A DNA stretch of 44,268 nt from Acidobacteriota bacterium (lineage in GTDB: Bacteria > Acidobacteriota > Vicinamibacteria > Vicinamibacterales > UBA2999). Under the pieces are notes generated by a model. The model was not told where the DNA came from. It did not search any database and saw only the letters and a list, made by a program, of their open reading frames with translations. Numbering within the stretch: the first letter of the stretch is position 1; each line of letters starts with the position of its first letter. Where the stretch lies: positions 1 through 44,268 of the forward strand of contig JAEUQR010000110.1 of assembly GCA_016789705.1 (NCBI GenBank), in the 5' to 3' direction. The translations under genes were made by a program, and so were the position numbers. This document shows positions 33,451 to 40,868 of this stretch, piece after piece.

Positions 33451-33480
33451 TTGACCGGCGATCCGATTTCGCCGTATCGT
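33451..33480 (+). promoter_or_regulatory. Promoter of receptor C: TTGACC - 18 bp - TATCGT
   Basis: TTGACC (33451-33456) and TATCGT (33475-33480) are separated by 18 bp, a good sigma70-type pair. Transcription would start near 33487, inside the AT-rich palindrome. Confidence 0.55.
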
Positions 33481-33482
33481 TG

Positions 33483-33512
33483 ATATCAATTTTGATGACT
33501 CAAAATTGGTAT
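33483..33512. promoter_or_regulatory. 30-bp AT-rich palindrome, candidate operator for receptor C
   Basis: ATATCAATTTTGA (33483-33495), spacer TGAC, and TCAAAATTGGTAT (33500-33512) are inverted repeats with one mismatch in 13. A second palindrome TTGATATCAA (33480-33489) overlaps it. The AT-rich stretch stands out sharply from its surroundings and covers the predicted transcription start. A dimeric repressor site (for example a metalloregulator) is the simplest reading; it is not a classical Fur box. Confidence 0.65.
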
Positions 33513-35966
33513 TTAGCCAAGGCCGCTCTCTCGGGCCGGCTCCTGGCGCCAGTGACGAGCGCCGTCGTGCGGCTGGTGCTGGCTTCCAGCGTGGCGCTGG
33601 CCCTTGACGCGCCTCACGCGGCCTCGGCGCAGGTCACGACCCTGATCCGCGGCGTGGTCGTGGACGCACAGGACGCGGCCGTACCCGGCGCCACCGTGAC
33701 CCTGCGGCAGCCGTCGAGCGGCCTCGAGCGCGTGGCGGTCTCGGATGCCTCGGGCCACTTCGACCTGCCCAACCTGCCGGTGGGCACGCACGACCTCACC
33801 GTGACACTCGACGGCTTCACACCGGCCACCGCGCGCGTCGTGGCGGCCACGGGCGCACCGGTCGACGTCACGCTGCGCCTCGCCGTGGCGACGATGACCG
33901 ACACGGTGGTGGTGCGCCCTGAGCAGACGGCCGTGGACGACACCACCGCCGGCACCCGGCACGCCGTGAGTGTCACGCGCATCGAGCGCTTGCCGGTGGC
34001 CGGCGCGAGCCGCGGCCTCGAAGCGGTGCTCGTCGGCTTCCCCGGCTTTGCGCAGAACGCCAACGGCGCCATCCACCCGCGCGGAGCGCACAACCAGATG
34101 ACGTATGTCATCGACGGCCTGCCGATCAGCGATCAGCTCACCGGTGCCTTCGCGAACGCGCTCGATGTGGGTGTGGTGCAGACGGCGGAGCTCATGACCG
34201 GCAACATCCCGGCGGAGTTCGGCGGCAAGGTGTCGGGCGTCGCCGTGCTCGGCAGCAGAAGTGGCCTCGGCACGGGCCGGACCTCCACCGGCTCGGTCTC
34301 ACTCGCCGGCGGAGGCTTCGGCACGGCGCAGGGGGCGCTGCAATGGGGCGGTGAACGCGGACGCCTCGGCTACTTCGGGTCGCTCACCTCGATGACCACC
34401 GCGCGGTTCCTCGATCAGGTATCGCGCGACAACCTGCACAACGCCGGCGCCGTCGTGCGCGGCTTCGGGCGCGCCGATGTGCGGCTCACGCCGCAGGACA
34501 CGCTGCGGCTGCACGCCATGGGCGGCACGTCGCGCTTCGAACTCGCCAACCTGCGCTCGCAGGAGGCGGCCGGACAGGATCAGCGGCAGCACCTCGCGGA
34601 TCTCTCGGTGTGGGGCGCGTATCTGCGCCCGCTCGGCATCGCGAGCACGGTGGATGTGACGCTCGGCGCGCGCACGACATCGGCGGAGCTTCGGCCGAGC
34701 GCCGGCGACACGCCGGTCACCGCCGCGCAGGACCGGCGTCTGTCGACCTTCACCGCACAGGCCCGCTACACGCGGCAGGCCGGCCGCGTGAGCGTGCGCG
34801 CCGGGGCCGACGTACAGGCATTCCCCGTGCGCGAGCGCTTCACGATGGCACTCACGTCGTTCGCGCTGAACGTGCCCGGCACCGACGCCTACAACCCGGC
34901 GCTCACCGCGCACGATCTCACGCGCGGCGGCACGCCGTTCCGCTTCGACGAGGCGCGCGCCGGCACCTTCGCGAGTGTGTTCGCGCAGACCACCGCGCAG
35001 CTCGGCGACCTCACCCTCAACGCCGGCCTGCGGCACGACGAGTACCAGTTCCTCGTGGCCGGCCGTCAGCTCCAGCCGCGCGTCGGTGTGTCGTACCGCG
35101 TCGGCGGGCGCGACCTCGTGCTGCGCGCCTCCTACAACCGCACCTTCCAGACGCCGCCGAACGAGAACCTGCTGCTCTCGAACTCCGAGGCCGCCGGACG
35201 TCTCGCGCCAGACAGCGTGCGCGCGGCGCTCGGCAGCGCCACGCGCGCCATCCGCCCGGAGCGTCAGGACGTGTTCGAAGCCGGCGCGCAGTTCGCGCTC
35301 GGCGGACGCGTGACGTTCGACGGTGCCGTCTACCGCAAGCTCTCGCGCGATCAGCAGGACAACAACAACTTCTTCGACACCGGCATCATCTTCCCCACGA
35401 CGCTGGCGCGCCTGAAGGTCACGGGCATGGAGGCGCGCGCCACGCTGCTGCCGCTCCGCGGTGTCTCGGGATCGCTCAGCGTGACATCTGCCCGCGCCAT
35501 CGCCACGCCGCCCTTCACCGGCGGCCTCTTCCTGGGTCAGGAGGCGGTGGACCTGCTCTCCGCAGGACCGTTCGCGATCGACCACGACCAGCGGCTGAGC
35601 GTGCATGCCACGGCGGGCGTCGATCCGTCAGGGCCGTGGTGGATGAGCGCCACCGCGCGTTACGACAGCGGGCTCGTGGCGAACCCCTCGAACCCGGCGC
35701 AGGTGGCAGCCGATCCCGACTTCGCGGACCTGCTGCCATATGTGGACCTCACGGCCGCGACGCCACGCGTCCGGCCGCGCACGATCGTCGATCTCGCAAC
35801 CGGCGTCGACCTCACGAACGGCCGCGGACGCCGCACCTGGGGCGTACAGGCGCAGGTCACGAACCTGCTGAACCGCACGGCGCTCTACAACTTCCAGTCG
35901 GTGTTCGTGGGCACGCGGCTGGTGCAGCCGCGCACGGCGTCGCTGCGCGTCACGCGCTACTTCTGA
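33495..35966 (+). CDS. TonB-dependent receptor C
   Basis: An 823-residue outer-membrane receptor if the ATG at 33495 is used. A GTG at 33552 gives a more compact signal peptide (VTSAVVRLVLASSVALALDA... ending AASAQ) and is an equal candidate, because neither start has a Shine-Dalgarno. The CarboxypepD_reg-like domain (IRGVVVDAQDAAVPGATVTL) is followed by an unusual plug: RLPVAGASRGLEAVLVGFPG, IHPRGAHNQMTYVIDGLPI and ELMTGNIPAEFGGKVSGVAV. This is the acidobacterial type rather than the siderophore type. The barrel ends RTASLRVTRYF. It converges on DinB with 6 bp between stops. The palindrome over its promoter suggests tight regulation; the ligand is unknown. Confidence 0.9.
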   Translation: MTQNWYLAKAALSGRLLAPVTSAVVRLVLASSVALALDAPHAASAQVTTLIRGVVVDAQDAAVPGATVTLRQPSSGLERVAVSDASGHFDLPNLPVGTHDLTVTLDGFTPATARVVAATGAPVDVTLRLAVATMTDTVVVRPEQTAVDDTTAGTRHAVSVTRIERLPVAGASRGLEAVLVGFPGFAQNANGAIHPRGAHNQMTYVIDGLPISDQLTGAFANALDVGVVQTAELMTGNIPAEFGGKVSGVAVLGSRSGLGTGRTSTGSVSLAGGGFGTAQGALQWGGERGRLGYFGSLTSMTTARFLDQVSRDNLHNAGAVVRGFGRADVRLTPQDTLRLHAMGGTSRFELANLRSQEAAGQDQRQHLADLSVWGAYLRPLGIASTVDVTLGARTTSAELRPSAGDTPVTAAQDRRLSTFTAQARYTRQAGRVSVRAGADVQAFPVRERFTMALTSFALNVPGTDAYNPALTAHDLTRGGTPFRFDEARAGTFASVFAQTTAQLGDLTLNAGLRHDEYQFLVAGRQLQPRVGVSYRVGGRDLVLRASYNRTFQTPPNENLLLSNSEAAGRLAPDSVRAALGSATRAIRPERQDVFEAGAQFALGGRVTFDGAVYRKLSRDQQDNNNFFDTGIIFPTTLARLKVTGMEARATLLPLRGVSGSLSVTSARAIATPPFTGGLFLGQEAVDLLSAGPFAIDHDQRLSVHATAGVDPSGPWWMSATARYDSGLVANPSNPAQVAADPDFADLLPYVDLTAATPRVRPRTIVDLATGVDLTNGRGRRTWGVQAQVTNLLNRTALYNFQSVFVGTRLVQPRTASLRVTRYF

Positions 35967-35972
35967 CCGACG

Positions 35973-36470
35973 CTAGCCGCCCACTTCGCGGTAGTAGCGA
36001 ATGAGGTCGAGCGGCGGCGGCGAGTGCCCCATCGCGCGGATCATCGCCGATACCTGGCCGCGGTGGTGGGTGCCGTGATTCACCACGTGCAGCACGATCT
36101 GCCAGAGCGGCGTGCTGTACGGGTTGCCCTTGAGGTCGTGGTAGGCCACCGACACCGACGCGTCCTGCAGCGCGTCGCCCCACGCCTCCCAGCGTGCCAG
36201 GAGCGCCGGCCATTCATGCTGGACGACCGGCCATTGCAGGTCCACGGCGGGATCGAAGAACACCGCCGGCGGCGCGCCCTGGATGCGGCCGAGCCACATG
36301 CGGTCCGCCGCGTAGATATGCGCGAGCGTGCCGAGCACGCTCTTGTCGGCGCTCTTGTGGTCGCGCGTGAGCTCCTCGGGCGAGAGCGCCGCGGCCGCCT
36401 CGACGATACGCGCGGAGGCCCACGTGGTGTAGTGCAGATGCGTGCGCAGGACGGTGACGGGCACGGACAT
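35973..36470 (-). CDS. DinB-family protein
   Basis: A 165-residue cytoplasmic four-helix-bundle protein. The ATG at 36470 is chosen because family similarity begins at once (MSVPVTVLRTHLHYTTWASAR) and TATGCT lies 6 nt upstream. The metal-binding residues of the DinB/YfiT fold are visible: His51 in LAHIYAADRMW, and His132 and His136 in LHVVNHGTHHRGQ. Members include thiol transferases (bacillithiol or mycothiol S-transferases) and many proteins of unknown role, so only the fold is claimed. A longer frame to 36725 lies antisense to the M16 gene and is not supported. It is divergent from the M16 peptidase, 76 bp between starts. Confidence 0.9.
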   Translation of the reverse strand: MSVPVTVLRTHLHYTTWASARIVEAAAALSPEELTRDHKSADKSVLGTLAHIYAADRMWLGRIQGAPPAVFFDPAVDLQWPVVQHEWPALLARWEAWGDALQDASVSVAYHDLKGNPYSTPLWQIVLHVVNHGTHHRGQVSAMIRAMGHSPPPLDLIRYYREVGG

Positions 36471-36476
36471 GCGCCC

Positions 36477-36482
36477 AGCATA
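36477..36482 (-). promoter_or_regulatory. -10-like TATGCT, 6 nt before the DinB ATG
   Basis: On the minus strand TATGCT, then GGGCGC, then ATG. No Shine-Dalgarno is present. Confidence 0.5.
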
Positions 36483-36535
36483 CCGCCGGGCGCCCTGCCC
36501 ACGGGAAACTGCCGGCCGCCGGTGCCAGCTGCGGA

Positions 36536-36541
36536 GATACT
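36536..36541 (+). promoter_or_regulatory. -10-like GATACT, 5 nt before the M16 peptidase ATG
   Basis: GATACT, then GAGGC, then the ATG at 36547. The spacing is one base shorter than in the stronger cases. A weak GGAG lies at 36533-36536, so leadered initiation is also possible. Confidence 0.3.
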
Positions 36542-36546
36542 GAGGC

Positions 36547-39408
36547 ATGCACCGTCCCTCGATGCGTCCCCGTCCGTGGCTGCTCGCCTGCGCCGTGCTC
36601 GGCGCCGCCAGCCAGCTCGTCATCGCGCAGAGTGCCGTCACGCCGCCTCTGCCGCCCCGCGTGCCGGCGCCGACGCTGGCGCCCGGCGACACGATTGCGG
36701 TGGATCCGCAGATCACGGTCGGCACGCTGCCGAACGGCCTGCGCTACTACGTGCGCCCGAACGGACAGCCGCGCGGCCGCGCGGAACTGCGGCTCGTCGT
36801 GAAGACCGGGTCGGTGCTCGAGGACGACGACCAGCGCGGCCTGGCCCACTTCGTCGAGCACATGGCCTTCAACGGCACGACGCACTTCCCGGGCAACGCG
36901 ATCGCCACGTTCATGCAGGGCATCGGCATGCGCTTCGGCGCCCATGTCAACGCGCACACGAGCTTCGACGAAACGGTGTACGAACTGCAGGTGCCCACCG
37001 ATCCCGAGGTGCTCGACCAGGCGCTGCTCATGATGGAAGACTGGGCGCGCGGCGTCAGCTTCTCCCCCGAAGAGATCGACAAGGAGCGGGGCGTCATCCT
37101 CGAGGAGTGGCGGCTCGGCCTCGGCGCCGACGCGCGCATGCAGAACACCGTGATGCCCGTGCTGCTGCGCGGGTCGCGCTACGCGGAGCGTTCACCCATC
37201 GGCCTGCCCGACGTCATCCGCTCGGCGCCGTACGCCCGCCTGCGACAGTTCTACGCCGATTGGTACCGGCCGGATCTCATGGCCGTCATCGCCGTGGGCG
37301 ACTTCGACCGCGCGGCCATGGAGGCCCGCATCAAGGCGCACTTCGCGCCGATGCCCGCGGCCGTCTCGCCGCGGCCGCGCACCGCCCACACCGTGCCCGG
37401 TCACCCCGGCACGCTCTACGTCGTGGCCACCGACCGCGAGGCGCGCGCCACCACGGTGGGCCTGATCGGCAAGATGCCCGCGCGTGACCAGCGCACCGTG
37501 GGCGTCTATCGCCAGCAGATGGTGGAGCGGCTGTTTGCCGGCATGCTGAACGACCGGCTGGACGAGATCGCCCGCACGCCTGGCGCGCCGTTCCAGGCGG
37601 CCCGTGCCTCACGCGGCCTCTTCGTGCGCACGATGGAAGCTACGTCGATGCAGGCGCTCGTGGCCGATGGCGGCGCCGAGCGGGGGCTGGCGGCGCTCGC
37701 CACCGAGGCCGCACGGGTCGCCCGCTTCGGCTTCACGGCCACGGAGCTGGCCCGGCAGAAGGTGAGCAGCCAGCGCTATCTGCAGCAGGCGCTCGCCGAG
37801 AAGGACACGAACCCCTCGGCGCCCCTCGCCGAAGAGTTCATCCGCAACTTCATGAACGACGAGCCGCTCCCCGGCATCGTGGTCGAACAGCGCATGGCGC
37901 AGCAGCTCATGCCCGGCATCACGCTCGAGGAAGTGAACCGGCTGGCCGCCACCTGGCTGCCGGACGCAAGCCGCGTCGTGGTCGTGAACGCGCCCGAGCG
38001 TGCGGGCGTCGTGGCCCCGACGCAGGCGTCACTCGCCGGCGCACTGGCCGGCATCGACACCCGCGCGCTGACGGCCTACGTGGACAAGGTGAACACGGCG
38101 CCGCTTCTCGATCCGCTGCCGTCGCCCGGCCGCGTCACGGCCACGACCACCAACACCCCGCTCGGCCTCACGGAATGGCGCCTGTCGAACGGCGCGCGCG
38201 TCGTGCTGAAACCCACGACCTTCAAGGCCGACGAAGTGCTGTTCCGGGCGGTGAGTCCGGGCGGCACGTCGCTCGCGGCGGATGCCGACTTCGTGGCCGC
38301 GGTGACGGCGGAAGACGTGGTGTCGGAGGGCGGACTGGGCCGCCTCTCGCTGACCGACCTCGAGAAGGCGATGTCCACGCGGAACGTGGCCGTGCGCGCC
38401 GACATCGGCTCGACCGACGAAGGGCTGGCCGGCGGCGCCTCGCGCGACGATCTCGAGACGATGTTTCAGCTCATCCACCTGAACTTCACGGCGCCCCGCG
38501 CCGATCGCACCGCGTTCTCGGTGCTCACGGCCAATCTGAAGCGCATGCTCGCCAACCAGGAAGCCGAGCCCGACGCCGTCTTCGAACGCGCCGTGGTGTC
38601 GGCGCTCACCGGCGACCATCCGCGCGCCCGGCCGCTCACGCCGGCGATGGTGGACCAGATGAACCTCGATCGCTCGCTCGCCTTCTACAAGGATCGGTTC
38701 GCCGACGCCAGCGACTTCACGTTCGTCTTCGTCGGCAGTTTCGAGGTCGAGGCGATGCGGCCGCTCGTCGAGCGGTATCTCGCGTCATTGCCCTCGCTCG
38801 GCCGCCGCGAGGCGCCGCGGGACGTCGGCATTCGGCCGCCGCAGACGGTCGTGCGCCGCGAGGTGCGCAAGGGCGTCGAGCCGAAGAGTCAGGTGCGCAT
38901 CGTGTTCTCGGGGCCCTTCGAGAACACCGAGGCCAACCGCCTGCTCGTCTCGACGATGGCGGCGACGCTCAGCGGCAACCTGCATCGCACCCTGCGGGAA
39001 GACGAGGGCGGCACCTACGGCGTGAGCGTGGAGCCGGTATTCGGCTTCCGTCCGGTGCCCGAGTACCGCGTGTCGATCAGCTTCGGATGCGACCCGGCAC
39101 GCGTCGACGCGCTCGTCGCCGACGCCTGGCGCGTCGTCACGGCGTTCAAGGAGACCGGTCCATCGCGCGGACAGCTCGCCGACGGCCGCCTCGCGGCGAT
39201 TCGTGACCTCGAGACGAACCTCCAGCAGAACCCGTACTGGCTGAACCGGCTCACGCAGGCCATCGCGCGCGACGAAGACATGGCCACAGCCATCGACCCG
39301 CGCGGCTTCTACGACACGCTCACCGTGGAGGCCGTGCGCGACGCCGCCCGCCGCTATCTCGACGACACGCGCTACGTGCAGGTCATCCTGCGGCCCGAGC
39401 AGCGCTGA
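36547..39408 (+). CDS. M16-family zinc peptidase (pitrilysin/insulinase type), secreted
   Basis: A 953-residue exported protein with signal peptide MHRPSMRPRPWLLACAVLGAASQLVIA. The N-terminal M16 domain carries the inverted zinc motif H101-FVE-H105 in LAHFVEHMAFNGTTHF. The downstream acidic helix is EEIDKERGVILEEW, where Glu180 and Glu187 match the conserved pair and Glu187 is the likely zinc ligand. An inactive-type second half begins about residue 535 (LTEWRLSNGARVVLKP) and has no HxxEH, as usual for two-domain M16 enzymes. It probably degrades short peptides in the periplasm. It stands alone between the divergent DinB gene and the convergent M28 peptidase (21 bp away). Confidence 0.94.
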   Translation: MHRPSMRPRPWLLACAVLGAASQLVIAQSAVTPPLPPRVPAPTLAPGDTIAVDPQITVGTLPNGLRYYVRPNGQPRGRAELRLVVKTGSVLEDDDQRGLAHFVEHMAFNGTTHFPGNAIATFMQGIGMRFGAHVNAHTSFDETVYELQVPTDPEVLDQALLMMEDWARGVSFSPEEIDKERGVILEEWRLGLGADARMQNTVMPVLLRGSRYAERSPIGLPDVIRSAPYARLRQFYADWYRPDLMAVIAVGDFDRAAMEARIKAHFAPMPAAVSPRPRTAHTVPGHPGTLYVVATDREARATTVGLIGKMPARDQRTVGVYRQQMVERLFAGMLNDRLDEIARTPGAPFQAARASRGLFVRTMEATSMQALVADGGAERGLAALATEAARVARFGFTATELARQKVSSQRYLQQALAEKDTNPSAPLAEEFIRNFMNDEPLPGIVVEQRMAQQLMPGITLEEVNRLAATWLPDASRVVVVNAPERAGVVAPTQASLAGALAGIDTRALTAYVDKVNTAPLLDPLPSPGRVTATTTNTPLGLTEWRLSNGARVVLKPTTFKADEVLFRAVSPGGTSLAADADFVAAVTAEDVVSEGGLGRLSLTDLEKAMSTRNVAVRADIGSTDEGLAGGASRDDLETMFQLIHLNFTAPRADRTAFSVLTANLKRMLANQEAEPDAVFERAVVSALTGDHPRARPLTPAMVDQMNLDRSLAFYKDRFADASDFTFVFVGSFEVEAMRPLVERYLASLPSLGRREAPRDVGIRPPQTVVRREVRKGVEPKSQVRIVFSGPFENTEANRLLVSTMAATLSGNLHRTLREDEGGTYGVSVEPVFGFRPVPEYRVSISFGCDPARVDALVADAWRVVTAFKETGPSRGQLADGRLAAIRDLETNLQQNPYWLNRLTQAIARDEDMATAIDPRGFYDTLTVEAVRDAARRYLDDTRYVQVILRPEQR

Positions 39409-39429
39409 CGGCAGGCCCGGCCGCCGCCG

Positions 39430-40815
39430 TTACTTCGGCAGGCGCTCGGGCATGTCGGCGATGACGTAGGTCATCGTCGCAATCGCGGCCGCCGCCTTCG
39501 AGACTTCCTCGGGCGCGATGCGGTCCACCGTGTCGGCCGGCGTGTGGTGAATGGTGAAGTACCGCGTCGCATCGCCGTTGTAGGCCATCATCGGCACCTT
39601 GCCGGCGGCCGAGATCGGACCGATGTCTGCGCCACCGCCGCCAGGACCAACCGGCGGGAAGCCGAGCGGCGCAAGCAGCGAGGCGATGTCGTCGATGGTG
39701 CGGCGCGCGGCGTCGGACCCGGTGAAGCCGAGGCTCGCCGGCGCGAACACGCCGGAATCGGATTCGAGCGCGAAGATGTGGTCGCCGGCCGACGCCAGGT
39801 AGGCGTCCTTGTAGGCGTTGCCGCCGCGCATGCCGTTCTCTTCGTTCGTGAAGAGCCCGAGACGCACCGTGCGCCGCGGCTGGATGCCGAGACGCTTCAT
39901 GAGGCGCAGCGCCTCCCACGTGGCGATGCAGCCCACGCCGTCGTCCGACGCGCCCATGCCGACATCCCACGAGTCGAAGTGGCAGCCCACGAGCACGATC
40001 TCCTTCGGGAACTCGCGGCCGACGATCTCGCCGAAGACGTTGGCGGACTCGGCATCAGCCTCGAACTTCGCCTCCATTTTCAGGCGCACCCGCACGCGCA
40101 GGCCGCGGTCGCTCAGCCGCTGGATGCGGTTGGCGTCTTCCGCGGCGATGGCCGCCGTCGGGATCTTCGCCACACCCTGGCCGTAGTTCATGCCGCCGGT
40201 GTGCGGCGTACGCAGCCCCATCGGGCCCACGGCGCGCACGAACGCGGCCACGGCACCGTGTTTCGCTGCCGCGGTGGCGCCGCCGCCGCGATACGCGACC
40301 GTCTCGCCGTAGGTCGTGTAGGGCACGTTGAAGAGGACGATCTTCCCTGTCGCCTGCGCGGCGCGCGCCTCGAGGTCCTTGAAGTCCTTCACGACCAGCA
40401 CGTCGGCTTCGATGCCGGCGGCGGGCGTCGCCACGCTGCCACCGAGGCCGAGCATCGCGATCGGATGTTCGGGCGGTTCGACGATGACCGCACTTTCCTG
40501 GCCGCGCACCCAGCGCGGCACCATGACTTTTTCGGCGCGAACGCTTGCGAGGCCGTCCTTCGTCATCGTCGCCTGCGCCCAGCGGATGGCGCGCGTCAGG
40601 TTCTCCGACCCCGAGATGCGGTTGCCGTAGGTGTCGGTCAGCTCGGCCAGCCTGGTCCACGCGAAGCTGTCGGCCTGCGCCGCCTGCTGGAGCTTCGCGA
40701 CGTTGTCGCGGAAGGGCGCCAGCCAGGCCGCGCCGGTTGGCGCCTGCGCGCCGGAAGGAGTGAGCGCGCCGTACACGACAACGGCGGCCAGGGCACAGAT
40801 AGAGGTCCGGAACAT
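39430..40815 (-). CDS. M28-family metallopeptidase (carboxypeptidase Q-like), secreted
   Basis: A 461-residue exported di-zinc peptidase from the ATG at 40815. That start is preferred to the ATG at 40824 because TAGAAT lies exactly 7 nt upstream and the signal peptide then begins MFRTSICALAAVVVYG. A PA-like insertion occupies about residues 125-250. Metal ligands of the M28 fold are visible: His279 in GCHFDSWDVG, Asp291/Asp292 in GASDDGVG, Glu325/Glu326 in TNEENGMRGG, Asp353 in LESDSG and His424 in IHHTPADT. It likely releases amino acids from peptides in the periplasm. It is transcribed towards the M16 gene and lies 53 bp downstream of the ZnuD-like receptor on the same strand, but with its own promoter. 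Confidence 0.93.
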   Translation of the reverse strand: MFRTSICALAAVVVYGALTPSGAQAPTGAAWLAPFRDNVAKLQQAAQADSFAWTRLAELTDTYGNRISGSENLTRAIRWAQATMTKDGLASVRAEKVMVPRWVRGQESAVIVEPPEHPIAMLGLGGSVATPAAGIEADVLVVKDFKDLEARAAQATGKIVLFNVPYTTYGETVAYRGGGATAAAKHGAVAAFVRAVGPMGLRTPHTGGMNYGQGVAKIPTAAIAAEDANRIQRLSDRGLRVRVRLKMEAKFEADAESANVFGEIVGREFPKEIVLVGCHFDSWDVGMGASDDGVGCIATWEALRLMKRLGIQPRRTVRLGLFTNEENGMRGGNAYKDAYLASAGDHIFALESDSGVFAPASLGFTGSDAARRTIDDIASLLAPLGFPPVGPGGGGADIGPISAAGKVPMMAYNGDATRYFTIHHTPADTVDRIAPEEVSKAAAAIATMTYVIADMPERLPK

Positions 40816-40822
40816 GCCGGAC

Positions 40823-40828
40823 ATTCTA
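40823..40828 (-). promoter_or_regulatory. -10 box TAGAAT, 7 nt before the M28 peptidase ATG
   Basis: On the minus strand TAGAAT (5 of 6 to TATAAT), then GTCCGGC (7 nt), then the ATG at 40815. The box overlaps the alternative upstream ATG, which argues against that start. Confidence 0.6.
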
Positions 40829-40868
40829 TCCGCGCCGGCCGCCGTGGCCGCGCTGGTTGTCGCCGCGT

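Noticed and set aside
35964-35975. Possible terminator between receptor C and DinB
   Set aside because: Only six bases separate the convergent stops and no hairpin is visible.
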